64,000 nucleotides of DNA, from assembly GCF_000739615.1 (NCBI RefSeq), contig NZ_BATP01000058.1, forward strand, positions 1 to 64,000, given 5' to 3'. Position 1 is the first letter of the stretch; each line of letters begins with the position of its first letter. This stretch comes from Haloferula sp. BvORR071. GTDB lineage: Bacteria; Verrucomicrobiota; Verrucomicrobiia; Verrucomicrobiales; Akkermansiaceae. Shown here in pieces: positions 31,063 through 39,970 of the stretch. A program made the position numbers and the translations under genes. Under the pieces are notes generated by a model. It was not told the DNA's origin. It worked only from the letters and a program-made list of their open reading frames with translations, and did no database searches.

Positions 31063-32025
31063 ATGTCGAATCCTCCCCCTTCATCCTCTCATGTTTCAGC
31101 ACCCGATGAGGATGCGTTGACCGCGGAACTCGCCGCTCTCCGTGAAGAGAGGGATGCACTGAAGACGGAGGTCAAGGATCTCTACGCCTTGCTGGCGAAG
31201 GAGGGCGGCTGGGCGGCGGGGCACTACTACTCGCCGATTCCCGACAAGGCGGAGGTGCTGCGGCAGATCGAGCTGAAGCGGGGTGAGCTGTCCTCGATGC
31301 CCGATATCGAGATGAATCGCCGAGGGCAGGAGGTGCTGCTCCGGGAATTCGCCACCTATCACGCGGAGATTCCCTTCCCTGAAGCGCAGGCGGAAGACTT
31401 CCGCTATTTCTTCCGCAACGAGTGGTTCGGCCATGCCGATGCGGTTTACCTCCACTGCCTGCTGCGCAAGCATCAGCCACGGCGGATCATTGAGGTTGGC
31501 TCGGGCTTCTCGTCCGCGGTGATGCTGGACACGATCGACCGCTTCTTCAGCCATCCGGTAGAGCTCACCTTCGTCGAGCCTTATCCGGAGCGTTTGAAGA
31601 GCCTGCTGCGGAACGACGATCCGGATCGCGCCACCATCCTGGAGAAGAAGGTCCAGGAAGTCCCGATCGGGGTTTTTCGCACCCTGCAGGGCGGGGACCT
31701 GCTCTTCATCGATTCCAGCCACGTCATCAAGTGCGGGGGCGACTTGCAGTTCCTGATGTTTGAGGTTCTGCCCCACCTGCCCTCGGGCGTCTTCGTCCAC
31801 TTCCACGACATCTTCTATCCCTTCGAGTATCCGGAGGAGTGGTTGCAGCAGGAGCGCAACTGGAACGAGCTGTATCTGCTCCGGGCCTTCCTGGCTCACA
31901 ATGAGTCTTGGGAGATCCACTTCTTCAACAGCTACGTCGCCTCGGAATTCGGGGGCCTGATTGCGGAAAGTCTGCCGCTTGCGGGGAAGAGCGCCGGGGG
32001 TAGCATCTACCTGCTGAAGCTCTGA
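31063..32025 (+). CDS. Class I SAM-dependent methyltransferase-like protein
   Basis: The 320-aa product has an N-terminal coiled-coil segment (about 10-45, TAELAALREERDALKTEVKD). The Rossmann-type domain has motif I IIEVGSGFSSAVML, VEPYPERLKSLL at strand 2, and DLLFIDSSHVIKCGGD, typical of Methyltransf_24. The coiled coil resembles those on enzymes that modify polysaccharide or glycan chains, but the substrate is not known. It lies alone between the helicase and the PQQ dehydrogenase. Confidence 0.78.
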   Translation: MSNPPPSSSHVSAPDEDALTAELAALREERDALKTEVKDLYALLAKEGGWAAGHYYSPIPDKAEVLRQIELKRGELSSMPDIEMNRRGQEVLLREFATYHAEIPFPEAQAEDFRYFFRNEWFGHADAVYLHCLLRKHQPRRIIEVGSGFSSAVMLDTIDRFFSHPVELTFVEPYPERLKSLLRNDDPDRATILEKKVQEVPIGVFRTLQGGDLLFIDSSHVIKCGGDLQFLMFEVLPHLPSGVFVHFHDIFYPFEYPEEWLQQERNWNELYLLRAFLAHNESWEIHFFNSYVASEFGGLIAESLPLAGKSAGGSIYLLKL

Positions 32026-32182
32026 GTTGGGTCGCGGAATGCACGACCCCGGCGGTTTTCTGTGATTCTTTCAAATCTGGCGAAAATTTCTAATTTACCC
32101 GCTCGCGCCAGGCACGGAATGCGCTAGCGTCCGCCTCGTCGTCTCCCCCCTGAGGCCAGACTTCCAAGTCACCTGATTTCCG

Positions 32183-33496
32183 ATGAGAGCTGCTGTTTTC
32201 TGTCTGGGCGCCGCCATCACCGTGGCAGTGGCATCCGCGCAAGAGCCATCCGCCCGTCCCGAGACCCCGCTGCGCCTGCAGCGTGCTTTCCCCAATCTCG
32301 TCTTTGACGACAACGCTACCGCCGCCTCGGTCACGCCGGACGCGGACAAGCGCATCGTGGTCGCCCTCCAGCGCGGGCAGATCCGTGTGTTGCCCCAAGA
32401 CCGTGAAGCGACGGACTCCTCGCTCTTCCTCGATCTGCGGGAGAAGATGAAGGAGGAGGTCGAGTTCGAGGAAGGTGTGCACGGCCTCGCCTTCCACCCG
32501 AACTTCGCCAGTACGCGCAGGGTCTATGTCTGCTACTCGCAGCGCGGACCGCGCCGCACCGTGCTCAGTGAATTCGTGGTGCCGGAGGGCAAGGAGTTTC
32601 GCGCCGATCCTCGCACCGAGCGGGTTATCCTCGAATACCCGCACCCGCTGGGAAATCACTGGGGTGGGGGCATCGCCTTCGGGCCGGATGGTTTCCTCTA
32701 TGTCGGCATCGGTGATGGAGGCCTGCGCGACGATCCCTACCGCCTTGGGCAGAACCTCTGGGCGCTCCACGGCAAGATCCTGCGCCTCGATATCGATGGC
32801 CGCAGCGCTGGTCTCGCCTACCGGATCCCGCCGGACAATCCCTTCGGCAGCCGCCAGGAGACCCGCGACGAGATTTACGCCTATGGTTTGCGCAATCCTT
32901 GGGGGATGTCTTTCGACCGCGAGACCGGTACCCTGTGGTGCGGTGATGTCGGCCAGGACCGCTGGGAAGAGGTCAACTTGATCAAGCCAGGCGGCAACTA
33001 CGGCTGGAGCGAGCGCGACGGCCCGGGCCGTCTAACAGCCCGCGAGGCGGCCCCGGAAGAGGGCGGTCCCTATATCGATCCGATTCACGCCTACGGCCAC
33101 GACCAAGGTATCAGCGTCACCGGCGGCTTCGTTTATCGCGGCAGCCGCATGCCCTCGTTGGGTGGTCGCTACCTCTTCGGTGATTGGGGCATGGGCAAGC
33201 TCTGGGCACTGTCTTGGGATCCGGCCACGAGCAAGTCCACCGCGGTTCGCCAGCTGTTCGCCCCGGAAGGCGACCTGCGAATCAATCCCACCGTCATCGC
33301 GCAGGATGCCGAGGGTGAGCCGCTGATCTTCTCCCACTCGCCTTCAGTGATCTACACCTTGGAAGAGTTGCCGGTGCTGGTGGAAACGGAGATGACCGAG
33401 GATCTCGGCGTCGAGCCCTTGCCGGAGCCGGGTGACTTGGAGCTGCCTTCTGCCGACCCTGTGAGTGAGCCGGACGCCGTCGAGAGCAGCGGCTGA
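32183..33496 (+). CDS. Secreted PQQ-dependent sugar dehydrogenase (GSDH/YliI-like)
   Basis: The 437-aa product has a signal peptide (MRAAVFCLGAAITVAVASA), then a six-bladed beta-propeller of the soluble glucose dehydrogenase family. Signature pieces are VHGLAFHPNFAS, NHWGGGIAFGPDGFLYVGIGDGG, YGLRNPWGMSFDRETGTLWCGDVGQDRWEEV and GGNYGW. These enzymes oxidise aldose sugars using PQQ and calcium. The last 45 residues are acidic and Pro-rich, unlike the family. The two much larger proteins at 44574 and 50982 carry the same propeller. Confidence 0.92.
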   Translation: MRAAVFCLGAAITVAVASAQEPSARPETPLRLQRAFPNLVFDDNATAASVTPDADKRIVVALQRGQIRVLPQDREATDSSLFLDLREKMKEEVEFEEGVHGLAFHPNFASTRRVYVCYSQRGPRRTVLSEFVVPEGKEFRADPRTERVILEYPHPLGNHWGGGIAFGPDGFLYVGIGDGGLRDDPYRLGQNLWALHGKILRLDIDGRSAGLAYRIPPDNPFGSRQETRDEIYAYGLRNPWGMSFDRETGTLWCGDVGQDRWEEVNLIKPGGNYGWSERDGPGRLTAREAAPEEGGPYIDPIHAYGHDQGISVTGGFVYRGSRMPSLGGRYLFGDWGMGKLWALSWDPATSKSTAVRQLFAPEGDLRINPTVIAQDAEGEPLIFSHSPSVIYTLEELPVLVETEMTEDLGVEPLPEPGDLELPSADPVSEPDAVESSG

Positions 33497-33528
33497 TCCA
33501 GTGCGGCCTGGCCGCCCTCTCGTTCAGC

Positions 33529-33998
33529 TTAGCCCTCCCAACTTTTGAAGACCTTCAGATCGGGCGTCTCTCCGGGCCAAATCTGAACCGAGTAAAAATC
33601 CCGTCCCTTGAGCCCATCTTCCGACAGGGTGCCGAGGCCATTGAACAGGATGCGGGCCGTGTAGTGGCCTGGCTCTACGCCTAGCTCGGCGAGCGCCCCT
33701 CCCGTGCATTCGTGGATCTGGATTGTGCCACTCGTGATTTCCAAGGGGGCTACGACAACATGCTGCCATTCGGCGAAGTGGATTGTGGGCTCGCGGTTCC
33801 AAATGCTGATCTCAACCGGCACCTCCGTGTTGCGCAGCGGCTGAACCACCACCACTCCCGTTGTTGCCTTGACCCGATGTGCGATGTCTTCTTGCGTGTA
33901 GTCGCGGGGAGCATGCATCCTGACAGCTCGGGATCCCAGATGTAGAACTGATGGTAGTCCGCGAAGACCTGAAGCGAAATGCGATGGACTGGCTTCAT
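33529..33998 (-). pseudogene. Probable frameshifted gene of unknown function
   Basis: The minus strand holds an intact 129-codon frame (33529-33918, MHAPRDYTQEDIAHRV...). Directly upstream, in another frame, is a well-formed N-terminus MKPVHRISLQVFADYHQF with YIWDPELSG from 33998. The two join at about 33915-33922 if one base is lost or gained. The combined product of about 155 aa would be a beta-rich protein with VVVVQPLRNTEVPVEI in the middle. Either a real frameshift or sequencing error, or translation begins only at 33918. Function unknown. Confidence 0.55.
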
Positions 33999-34214
33999 CC
34001 TGCCGGCTCTTTAGATGGTTCGCTGGGACGGCGCCAGCGCCACAATTGTGCCTGGGTCTCCGCCGTATGTCGGATGTCGACTCTCCGTTTTCCGAATCGT
34101 GGGAGTTTTCCGTGCCTCCTTCGCAGCTTCCTCAATCCCGCGCTTGCCCCGGCTTCGAACGCGGTGTTAGTCCTTCAAACGTGTTCGCCCGGCGGACGCC
34201 CTACTCCACTGGCC

Positions 34215-35180
34215 ATGAATCCGCTCCGCACCCTGATCCTCTCGCTGACCCTCGCCGTGTCCGCCTCCGCTGAAGAGAAAACCTCCGGCAATCCGATCTT
34301 CGAAGGCTGGTACGCGGACCCGGAGGCCATCGTCTTCAACAACGAAGTCTGGGTCTTCCCGACCTTCTCCGCGCCCTACGAGCAGCAGACCCATTTCGAT
34401 GCCTTCTCCTCGCCGGACCTGGTGAAGTGGACCAAGCACGAGAAGATCTTCGACACGGGTGACATCAAGTGGGCCAAGCGCGCGATGTGGGCGCCATCGA
34501 TCATCGAGAAGGACAAGAAGTACTACTTCTTCTTCGCCGCGAACGATATTCAGAATGACAACGAGGCAGGTGGCATTGGCGTGGCCGTGGCCGACAAGCC
34601 GGAAGGTCCCTACAAGGACCTGCTCGGCAAGCCGCTGATCGACAAGTTCTACCACGGCGCGCAGCCGATCGATGGCTTCGTCTTCAAGGATGACGACGGC
34701 TCCTACTACTTCATCTACGGCGGCTGGCGTCACTGCAACATCACCAAGCTCAAGCCCGACTTCACCGGCTTCATCCCATTTGCGGACGGGGAGACCTTCA
34801 AGGAGATCACCCCGGAGGGCTACGTGGAAGGACCCTTCGTCTTCAAGAAGAACGGCAAGTACTACTTCATGTGGTCCGAAGGCGGTTGGACCGGTCCGAA
34901 CTACAAAGTGGCCTACGCCATCTCCGATACGCTCATGGGGCCGCACAAGCGCATCGGCACCATCCTCCAGTCGGACCCTGCGATCGGCACCGGGGCCGGC
35001 CACCACTCGGTGATCCACACCAAGGATAATAGCTATTACATCGTCTATCACCGACATCCGCTCGGCGATAAGGACGGCAACCACCGCGTGACCTGCATCG
35101 ACAAGATGGAGTTCGAAGCCGACGGCAAGATCAAGCCCGTGAAGATTACCAAGGAAGGCGTCCCGGCGAACAAGCCCTAA
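34215..35180 (+). CDS. Secreted GH43 family glycoside hydrolase (arabinanase/xylosidase-like)
   Basis: Starting at MNPLRTLILSLTLAVSASA (a signal peptide), the 321-aa product is a single five-bladed GH43 propeller. The catalytic base is the Asp of GWYADPEA (D35), the pKa-modulating Asp is in AQPIDGFVF, and the acid is the Glu of YVEGPFVFKKNGKYY. The frame is open further upstream to 33951, but that part has no secretion signal. It should act on arabinose- or xylose-containing side chains. It is transcribed alone, downstream of a non-coding stretch of about 215 bp. Confidence 0.92.
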   Translation: MNPLRTLILSLTLAVSASAEEKTSGNPIFEGWYADPEAIVFNNEVWVFPTFSAPYEQQTHFDAFSSPDLVKWTKHEKIFDTGDIKWAKRAMWAPSIIEKDKKYYFFFAANDIQNDNEAGGIGVAVADKPEGPYKDLLGKPLIDKFYHGAQPIDGFVFKDDDGSYYFIYGGWRHCNITKLKPDFTGFIPFADGETFKEITPEGYVEGPFVFKKNGKYYFMWSEGGWTGPNYKVAYAISDTLMGPHKRIGTILQSDPAIGTGAGHHSVIHTKDNSYYIVYHRHPLGDKDGNHRVTCIDKMEFEADGKIKPVKITKEGVPANKP

Positions 35181-35197
35181 GCTACCAGTGCCGCAGC

Positions 35198-35306
35198 CGA
35201 TAAGGAGAGGGGACCTTACTGTCCCCTGTACCGGTCGGGAGAAGCACCTATTGAGATTCGCTGTTAGGGATCTCACCGGGGGCAGTAAGGCCCCCGCTCC
35301 TTATCG
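35198..35306. repeat. Long imperfect palindrome
   Basis: Bases 35198-35221 and 35283-35306 are complementary at 22 of 24 positions (core CGATAAGGAG and CCTTACTG), with weaker pairing continuing inward. It lies between the GH43 and ATP-grasp genes, both on the plus strand. It may be a dispersed element or a strong hairpin that ends the GH43 transcript. Confidence 0.75.
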
Positions 35307-35329
35307 AAGGCATCGGATTCCCGCATTCC

Positions 35330-36115
35330 ATGCACTGGATCATCCATCGTGGATTCTTCTCCGAGCCTGGCGGGAGCTGGTTGCTTGATACGCTTGAGCG
35401 CTTCGGCATCAGCCACTCTCTCCACGATGTCGTCCCCGTCATCGGCGACCTCGTCCCTGAGCCCGAGCTCGCTCACCTCAACGTGATCGGCATGGGCTCC
35501 TTCTCCATGCGCCACTACGCCGCGAAGCAGGAATGGAACCCCGGCATCTTCGATCTCTTCGACCAAGATTTCGAACAACAACGCGTGCACTGGGGAGATC
35601 ACCTCCTCAACTCCCGATCACGGGTCACGACCGTTCGCGATGCCAGCTTCCCGGACTCCCGCATGTTCGTCCGCCCTGTGAAGGACACGAAATACTTCAC
35701 CGGCCGCGTCTTCGAACGGAGCGAGTTCCTCGCTTTGCAGCAATCCATCTGCGCCCCCAACCCCACTCACGGCACCAGCCTCACCCCGGAGACCCTCATC
35801 CAGATCTCCGAGCCACGTTCCATCTCCGAGGAATGCCGCTTCTGGGTTGTCGCCGGTGAGATCATCGCCAGCTCTCCGTACGAGCGCGACGGCCAGCCCA
35901 CTCGCGAAGGCAATGTCTCCAACTCCATGACTTCCTTCGTTACCGACCGCATCCGCGAATGGTGTTCGCACGAGGCCTTCGTCATCGATGCCTGCCAGAC
36001 CGCCGATGACCTCAAGATCGTGGAGATCAACACCCTCAACTCCTCCGCCTTTTACGCCGCGGATGTCCCGCGTTTGGTGATGGCTCTGGAGGACCGGTTC
36101 AACGCTGTAGGTTGA
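35330..36115 (+). CDS. ATP-grasp domain protein, R2K-clade-like (DUF4343)
   Basis: The 261-aa product has the reduced ATP-grasp layout of the R2K clade: an N-terminal WIIHRGFFSEPGGSWLL segment, MFVRPVKDTKYFTGRVF in the nucleotide-binding region, EECRFWVVAGEIIASSPY and a C-terminal VIDACQTADDLKIVEINTLNSSAFY that supplies the Mg2+-binding E and N. R2K enzymes are thought to ligate amino acids or peptides to other molecules, often in phage or conflict contexts. Here it faces a glycan-modifying operon, so its substrate is uncertain. Confidence 0.8.
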   Translation: MHWIIHRGFFSEPGGSWLLDTLERFGISHSLHDVVPVIGDLVPEPELAHLNVIGMGSFSMRHYAAKQEWNPGIFDLFDQDFEQQRVHWGDHLLNSRSRVTTVRDASFPDSRMFVRPVKDTKYFTGRVFERSEFLALQQSICAPNPTHGTSLTPETLIQISEPRSISEECRFWVVAGEIIASSPYERDGQPTREGNVSNSMTSFVTDRIREWCSHEAFVIDACQTADDLKIVEINTLNSSAFYAADVPRLVMALEDRFNAVG

Positions 36116-36130
36116 GGGAAACCTAAGCTC

Positions 36131-36994
36131 TCAATACTCCAGCCGATTCGGCACCTTCGTCCACTCGCTCCCCGGCTTCAGCGGCCAGCCCGGATCGGAG
36201 GGCGTGAAGACCCGCTTGTCCGCGTGTCTTCTCAACCACGCCGCCCACCAGGAGAAGGAGCTGTTCGCCACGATCGCATGCCGGCAGGCGGCCATCAGCC
36301 GGAAGTCGACCAGTTCCTCCGCAGAGGCTTCGTGATACCTCACCGGCGCGCCGTGGAAATCCAGATACTGCTGTGCCCAACCCAGATCGTCGCCGAAGAC
36401 TTCGAAACGGCAGGTGCCCAAGGTTGAGAGCGCCGAGGTGATGCTGGAGTCGTAGTAGCCCGAACCCAATCGCGGCGAATAGCGGTCGCGGCGGATGTGC
36501 AGGAAGACCGAGGGAGTCCCGGCCAGCTCCGCTTCCAGATCCGCTTCCGCGCTGCCCTCTTCGAAGGGTGGCGGCTGGAGTTCCGTGCGGATCGTCGAGG
36601 CCCGCTCGAAGAAGTACTTCTCGCTCTGCCAGTAGCCATTCAGGCGCACCACCACGCGGTTCGAGATGAAGCCCGTGAGCTGGGTCTCCGGCTGTTCCTG
36701 GTCCTCCGCGAGGTAGGACCGCAGCGGATTTGGCAGCAGCTTGTTGAAGGAGCGGATCGTCTTGTGCCGTGGCCCCCTGGGATCACCCAGGCGCCAGCGC
36801 GGCGGGGCGACGCTGCCTGCAATCGGGAAGCGGTCGAGCTTGTAGGCGCGATCGTAGCTGTCGCTCTTGTAACCGGAGACATCGTCCAGCATCAGATCCC
36901 GGCTGGTCCGGATCGAATAGGCTCGCGCCGCGGCGTAGGCGAAGAGCTGGTTGCCCAGCCCGCCTTTGATCATGGCGACTACCGTTCGTTTCAC
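36131..36994 (-). CDS. GT11 family alpha-1,2-fucosyltransferase-like glycosyltransferase
   Basis: The 287-aa product starts with the GT11 nucleotide-sugar motif KGGLGNQLFAYAAARAY and has the HIRRDRY segment that matches the family HxRRxDY motif. C-terminal ANSSFSWWAAWL is also typical. These enzymes transfer fucose from GDP-fucose to galactose of surface glycans. It is the last gene of a six-gene minus-strand operon, 3 bp after the AlgJ-like gene. No GDP-fucose synthesis genes are in the window. Confidence 0.88.
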   Translation of the reverse strand: MKRTVVAMIKGGLGNQLFAYAAARAYSIRTSRDLMLDDVSGYKSDSYDRAYKLDRFPIAGSVAPPRWRLGDPRGPRHKTIRSFNKLLPNPLRSYLAEDQEQPETQLTGFISNRVVVRLNGYWQSEKYFFERASTIRTELQPPPFEEGSAEADLEAELAGTPSVFLHIRRDRYSPRLGSGYYDSSITSALSTLGTCRFEVFGDDLGWAQQYLDFHGAPVRYHEASAEELVDFRLMAACRHAIVANSSFSWWAAWLRRHADKRVFTPSDPGWPLKPGSEWTKVPNRLEY

Positions 36995-36997
36995 TGA

Positions 36998-38182
36998 TTA
37001 CTCGGGACCTGGGGATTTCCGGAACTTGGCCAGCGCCTTGCGCAGGAGGTCGACGTCTTCCGGATTCCGCGCCGCATAGTCATCCAACTGCGCCTTCACC
37101 TTCGCCACCCGCGCCTCCACGCCGTCCGGGGCGAGGAGTTCGCCGTAATCCCCGCCGCCGTGCAAGCGTTCCAGCATCCGATTGCCGGTTTCTGGCAATA
37201 CGTGGAAAAGGTCTACCCAGCCCTCAGGGTGTGCGCCCTTTTTCTGCTCCTTGGGCATCGGGGGGGTATTGACCGGGTGGCCGTCCAGGAAATCCCAGAA
37301 CTCCACCGGCGGTGCGGTGGGATCCCCCGCATTGGCCCGGGCAGCCAGATCAGCCAAGGCCTGCCGGTCCACCTTGAAATAGGGGTCCGGGTCGCCCAGC
37401 TCGGCGAAGGCCATCTGGAACAGCGCGTGGTTCGGCATGAAGAAGATCACCAGCCGCGTGCCCTTTTCCCGGCAGCGCTTCACGATGTCCTCCAGCATGG
37501 CCATTTTCTCCGGATCCACCGTGCCGTTGTTGGTGTGGTTCTTGGCCATCCGGTAGATGGTCGAGTAGTAGAGGGCTTGGCCATCCGGGTATTCCGGCGC
37601 CCGGCGGAAGCCCTGCGGGGTGTGGTCTGCCAGCTCGCCCTTGGCCATCCGGGTGGTCGTGACAATTGAGGAGGCGATGGTCGAGATCCCGGCGCGGTAG
37701 CGCAGCTCGCGTTCTAAAACGTTTGATTTCGGGTCGAGCGGGGACAGGGCGAAGTCGGTCGGGTTGTGCTTCGCCAGCGGGGTGGTCAGGTCGGTGGCGT
37801 CCAAGGCCAGCACCACCAGCTTGGGGCTCTCATGCTCCATGAAGTAGCGGAGCATCGGGTGGCTCTCCTGAAGGAGGCCGGCGTTGAGGCCGAAGTTCCC
37901 GCACTTCATTCCCACGAAAACCGGGTGCTCGGGGTTCAGTCCGATGTCCACCCGCGAGGACCCGAACAGGCCCGCGTCCCAAGTTCCGGACAGCGCCAAG
38001 CCAGCCTTACAGGTGCGGGTCCAATCCCGCTCAATCCCGCGGTAAGGCTCCATCTTCGCCGAGGCCAGAGAAGAGGGGATCACGCGCCAAGGATTCACCC
38101 ATGTATTAAACGCCACGCCGGAGACTACCACCATCGCCAGCAGGACGAGGAAGAAGGCTTGGTAGCGTTTGAGTGCGCGCAT
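36998..38182 (-). CDS. AlgJ/DltD-like membrane-anchored SGNH protein
   Basis: The 394-aa product has an N-terminal anchor (AFFLVLLAMVVVSGVAF) and a periplasmic domain with the SGNH nucleophile segment FGSSRVDIGLNPEHPVF and the Asp/His pair in VDLFHVLPET. This combination is typical of the partner proteins of MBOAT O-acyltransferases (AlgJ, AlgX, DltD), which move acyl groups from the membrane enzyme to a polysaccharide. The MBOAT gene lies 12 bp upstream, supporting that role. Confidence 0.8.
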   Translation of the reverse strand: MRALKRYQAFFLVLLAMVVVSGVAFNTWVNPWRVIPSSLASAKMEPYRGIERDWTRTCKAGLALSGTWDAGLFGSSRVDIGLNPEHPVFVGMKCGNFGLNAGLLQESHPMLRYFMEHESPKLVVLALDATDLTTPLAKHNPTDFALSPLDPKSNVLERELRYRAGISTIASSIVTTTRMAKGELADHTPQGFRRAPEYPDGQALYYSTIYRMAKNHTNNGTVDPEKMAMLEDIVKRCREKGTRLVIFFMPNHALFQMAFAELGDPDPYFKVDRQALADLAARANAGDPTAPPVEFWDFLDGHPVNTPPMPKEQKKGAHPEGWVDLFHVLPETGNRMLERLHGGGDYGELLAPDGVEARVAKVKAQLDDYAARNPEDVDLLRKALAKFRKSPGPE

Positions 38183-38194
38183 GCGAACGGTCGA

Positions 38195-39688
38195 TTAAAA
38201 CTGGAAGTAGATGAATTGGCTTACCTTGTCGAACTGTAGGCCGATCACCACGATAGCCAGCACGCTGGCCGCGGCGAACACCGGAGTGGGGCGCCATTGC
38301 CACCAGCGGCGGAGGGTCCGCGCCGGGTAGGGGGCTCCCTTCACGGGGAGGGCCGGCTTGTAGCGGGCGAAGATTTCCTGGGTGTTCGGCATCGCCCAAC
38401 AAACGAGCAGGGCCAGTCCCACCCACAGTGGCTGGACGCTGGCGATTACCCGGTTCGCCTTGTCCGGCATCCCCGTGAAGCCGTGCACGCCGACCATCGA
38501 GCCGAGCATCTTCCCGGCGCTGGCGAAGTTTTCGGAACGGAAGAAGACCCAGCCCACGAGCGCGGCTAGGAATGTGAGTAAGATCGCCGCAGGCTTCCAC
38601 AAACGTCGCCCTGTGGCGGCCCAAGCGTGATTGAAACAAAGGTATAAACCATGCAGCGCACCCCATGCGATGAAGGTCCATCCTGCACCGTGCCAGAGAC
38701 CGCCAAGGAGCATGGTCAGGAACAGGTTCACGTAGCGACGTGTCGGACCTTTGCGGTTTCCACCCAAAGGAATGTAGAGATATTCCCGGAGGAAACGGGA
38801 AAGGGTCATGTGCCAGCGTCGCCAGAATTCAGCGATTGAAACGGCCTTGTAGGGGGAGTGGAAATTGAGCGGGAAGCGGATCCCGAACATTCGCGCTGAG
38901 CCGATCGCCATGTCGGAATACCCGGAGAAATCGAAGTAGAGCTGAAGGGCGTAAGCGACCGCCCCAACCCAGGACTCCGCCATCGTCGGCATCCGGCCGG
39001 CACCTGCCGCCAAGCCGAAAATCGGGTTCGCGATCGGCGCCATGTTGTCGGCGATCACCACCTTCTTGAACATCCCCGACATGAAGATCCCCAGTCCGAC
39101 GGGAAAGTCCCGGTGCCATCCGTGATGCTTCAAACGAAACTGCGGCATCATCTCCCGGTGATGGATCAGCGGGCCCGCAATCAGATGCGGGAAGAAGGTT
39201 ACGAAGAGCAGGTAGTCCGTGAAATGGTATTCCTCGGTCTGGCCCTTCCAAGCATCCACCAAGTAGGCGATCTGGAGGAAGGTGAAGAAGGATATGGCGA
39301 GCGGCAGGGTGATCTTGGCGATATCCCCGGGCCACCCGGTGAGCCAGGTAGCCGTGGCGGCCAAGAAACCGGCGTATTTGAAATAGCCGAGCAGCAGCAG
39401 GTTCGCGGCGATTCCAACACCCAATAGAAGCCTGCCCGGCTGTGTGTGCTTCAAACGGGATAGCTGCCTGCCTAGCAGGTAGTTGGCCCCGCAGGAGCTG
39501 AGGATCATGACCAGATATTTCGGGCTCCATGGCGCATCTGGATTTGGGTTCCAAACGCCATAATAAACGAGTGATGCAAACACCAGCCAGCCGAGACCCA
39601 GCCGAAACGGCGCCCGCCGCAGCGCCAAGAACACCGCCAGTGTCACCGGCAGGAAGAGCAGCAGGAAGGTGTAGGAATTGAAGAGCAT
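38195..39688 (-). CDS. MBOAT family O-acyltransferase (AlgI-like)
   Basis: The 497-aa polytopic protein (about 11 hydrophobic segments) has the AlgI signature YFDFSGYSDMAIGSARMFG, FWRRWHMTLSRFLREYLYIPLGGN and the invariant catalytic His in LLGGLWHGAGWTFIAWG. AlgI-type proteins pass acetyl groups across the inner membrane for O-acetylation of secreted polysaccharides. It is followed by its probable partner, the AlgJ-like gene. Confidence 0.95.
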   Translation of the reverse strand: MLFNSYTFLLLFLPVTLAVFLALRRAPFRLGLGWLVFASLVYYGVWNPNPDAPWSPKYLVMILSSCGANYLLGRQLSRLKHTQPGRLLLGVGIAANLLLLGYFKYAGFLAATATWLTGWPGDIAKITLPLAISFFTFLQIAYLVDAWKGQTEEYHFTDYLLFVTFFPHLIAGPLIHHREMMPQFRLKHHGWHRDFPVGLGIFMSGMFKKVVIADNMAPIANPIFGLAAGAGRMPTMAESWVGAVAYALQLYFDFSGYSDMAIGSARMFGIRFPLNFHSPYKAVSIAEFWRRWHMTLSRFLREYLYIPLGGNRKGPTRRYVNLFLTMLLGGLWHGAGWTFIAWGALHGLYLCFNHAWAATGRRLWKPAAILLTFLAALVGWVFFRSENFASAGKMLGSMVGVHGFTGMPDKANRVIASVQPLWVGLALLVCWAMPNTQEIFARYKPALPVKGAPYPARTLRRWWQWRPTPVFAAASVLAIVVIGLQFDKVSQFIYFQF

Positions 39689-39712
39689 CTCGGAAGAAAG
39701 CGAACGATCGCT

Positions 39713-39967
39713 TCAAGCGGACTTGTCGCCGAAAATGTCGCTCTCGATAGCCTCAAGCGTGTCGAGCAAATCGCGATCATTTCGCCCCGCGGAACGGATG
39801 CGAAGTAGCGCCGCCTTCAGAGCTTCCTTCTCCTCCGGCTCGCAGTCCTGAAGGGTGAGAACGAGTGATTCAAGCGCTCGTGCATCCGCGTCCTCGCGTT
39901 CAGCGCCAGCCGGGGCGGTGCTGATGTAAACGATCGCTTCGATCACGGCGTCGGCCAAAATGCTCAT
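39713..39967 (-). CDS. Small acidic protein of unknown function
   Basis: The 84-aa product is acidic, Ala/Glu-rich and almost entirely helical by composition, without signal or membrane segment. It lies 3 bp after the SGNH gene and 24 bp before the MBOAT gene, inside the glycan operon, so it is expected to be co-expressed. It may be a small regulator or chaperone, but no family is recognised. Confidence 0.65.
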   Translation of the reverse strand: MSILADAVIEAIVYISTAPAGAEREDADARALESLVLTLQDCEPEEKEALKAALLRIRSAGRNDRDLLDTLEAIESDIFGDKSA

Positions 39968-39970
39968 GAC

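Noticed and set aside
34140-34170. GGCTTCGAACGC-type sequence resembling a tRNA T-arm
   Set aside because: No matching acceptor, D or anticodon stems can be drawn around it.
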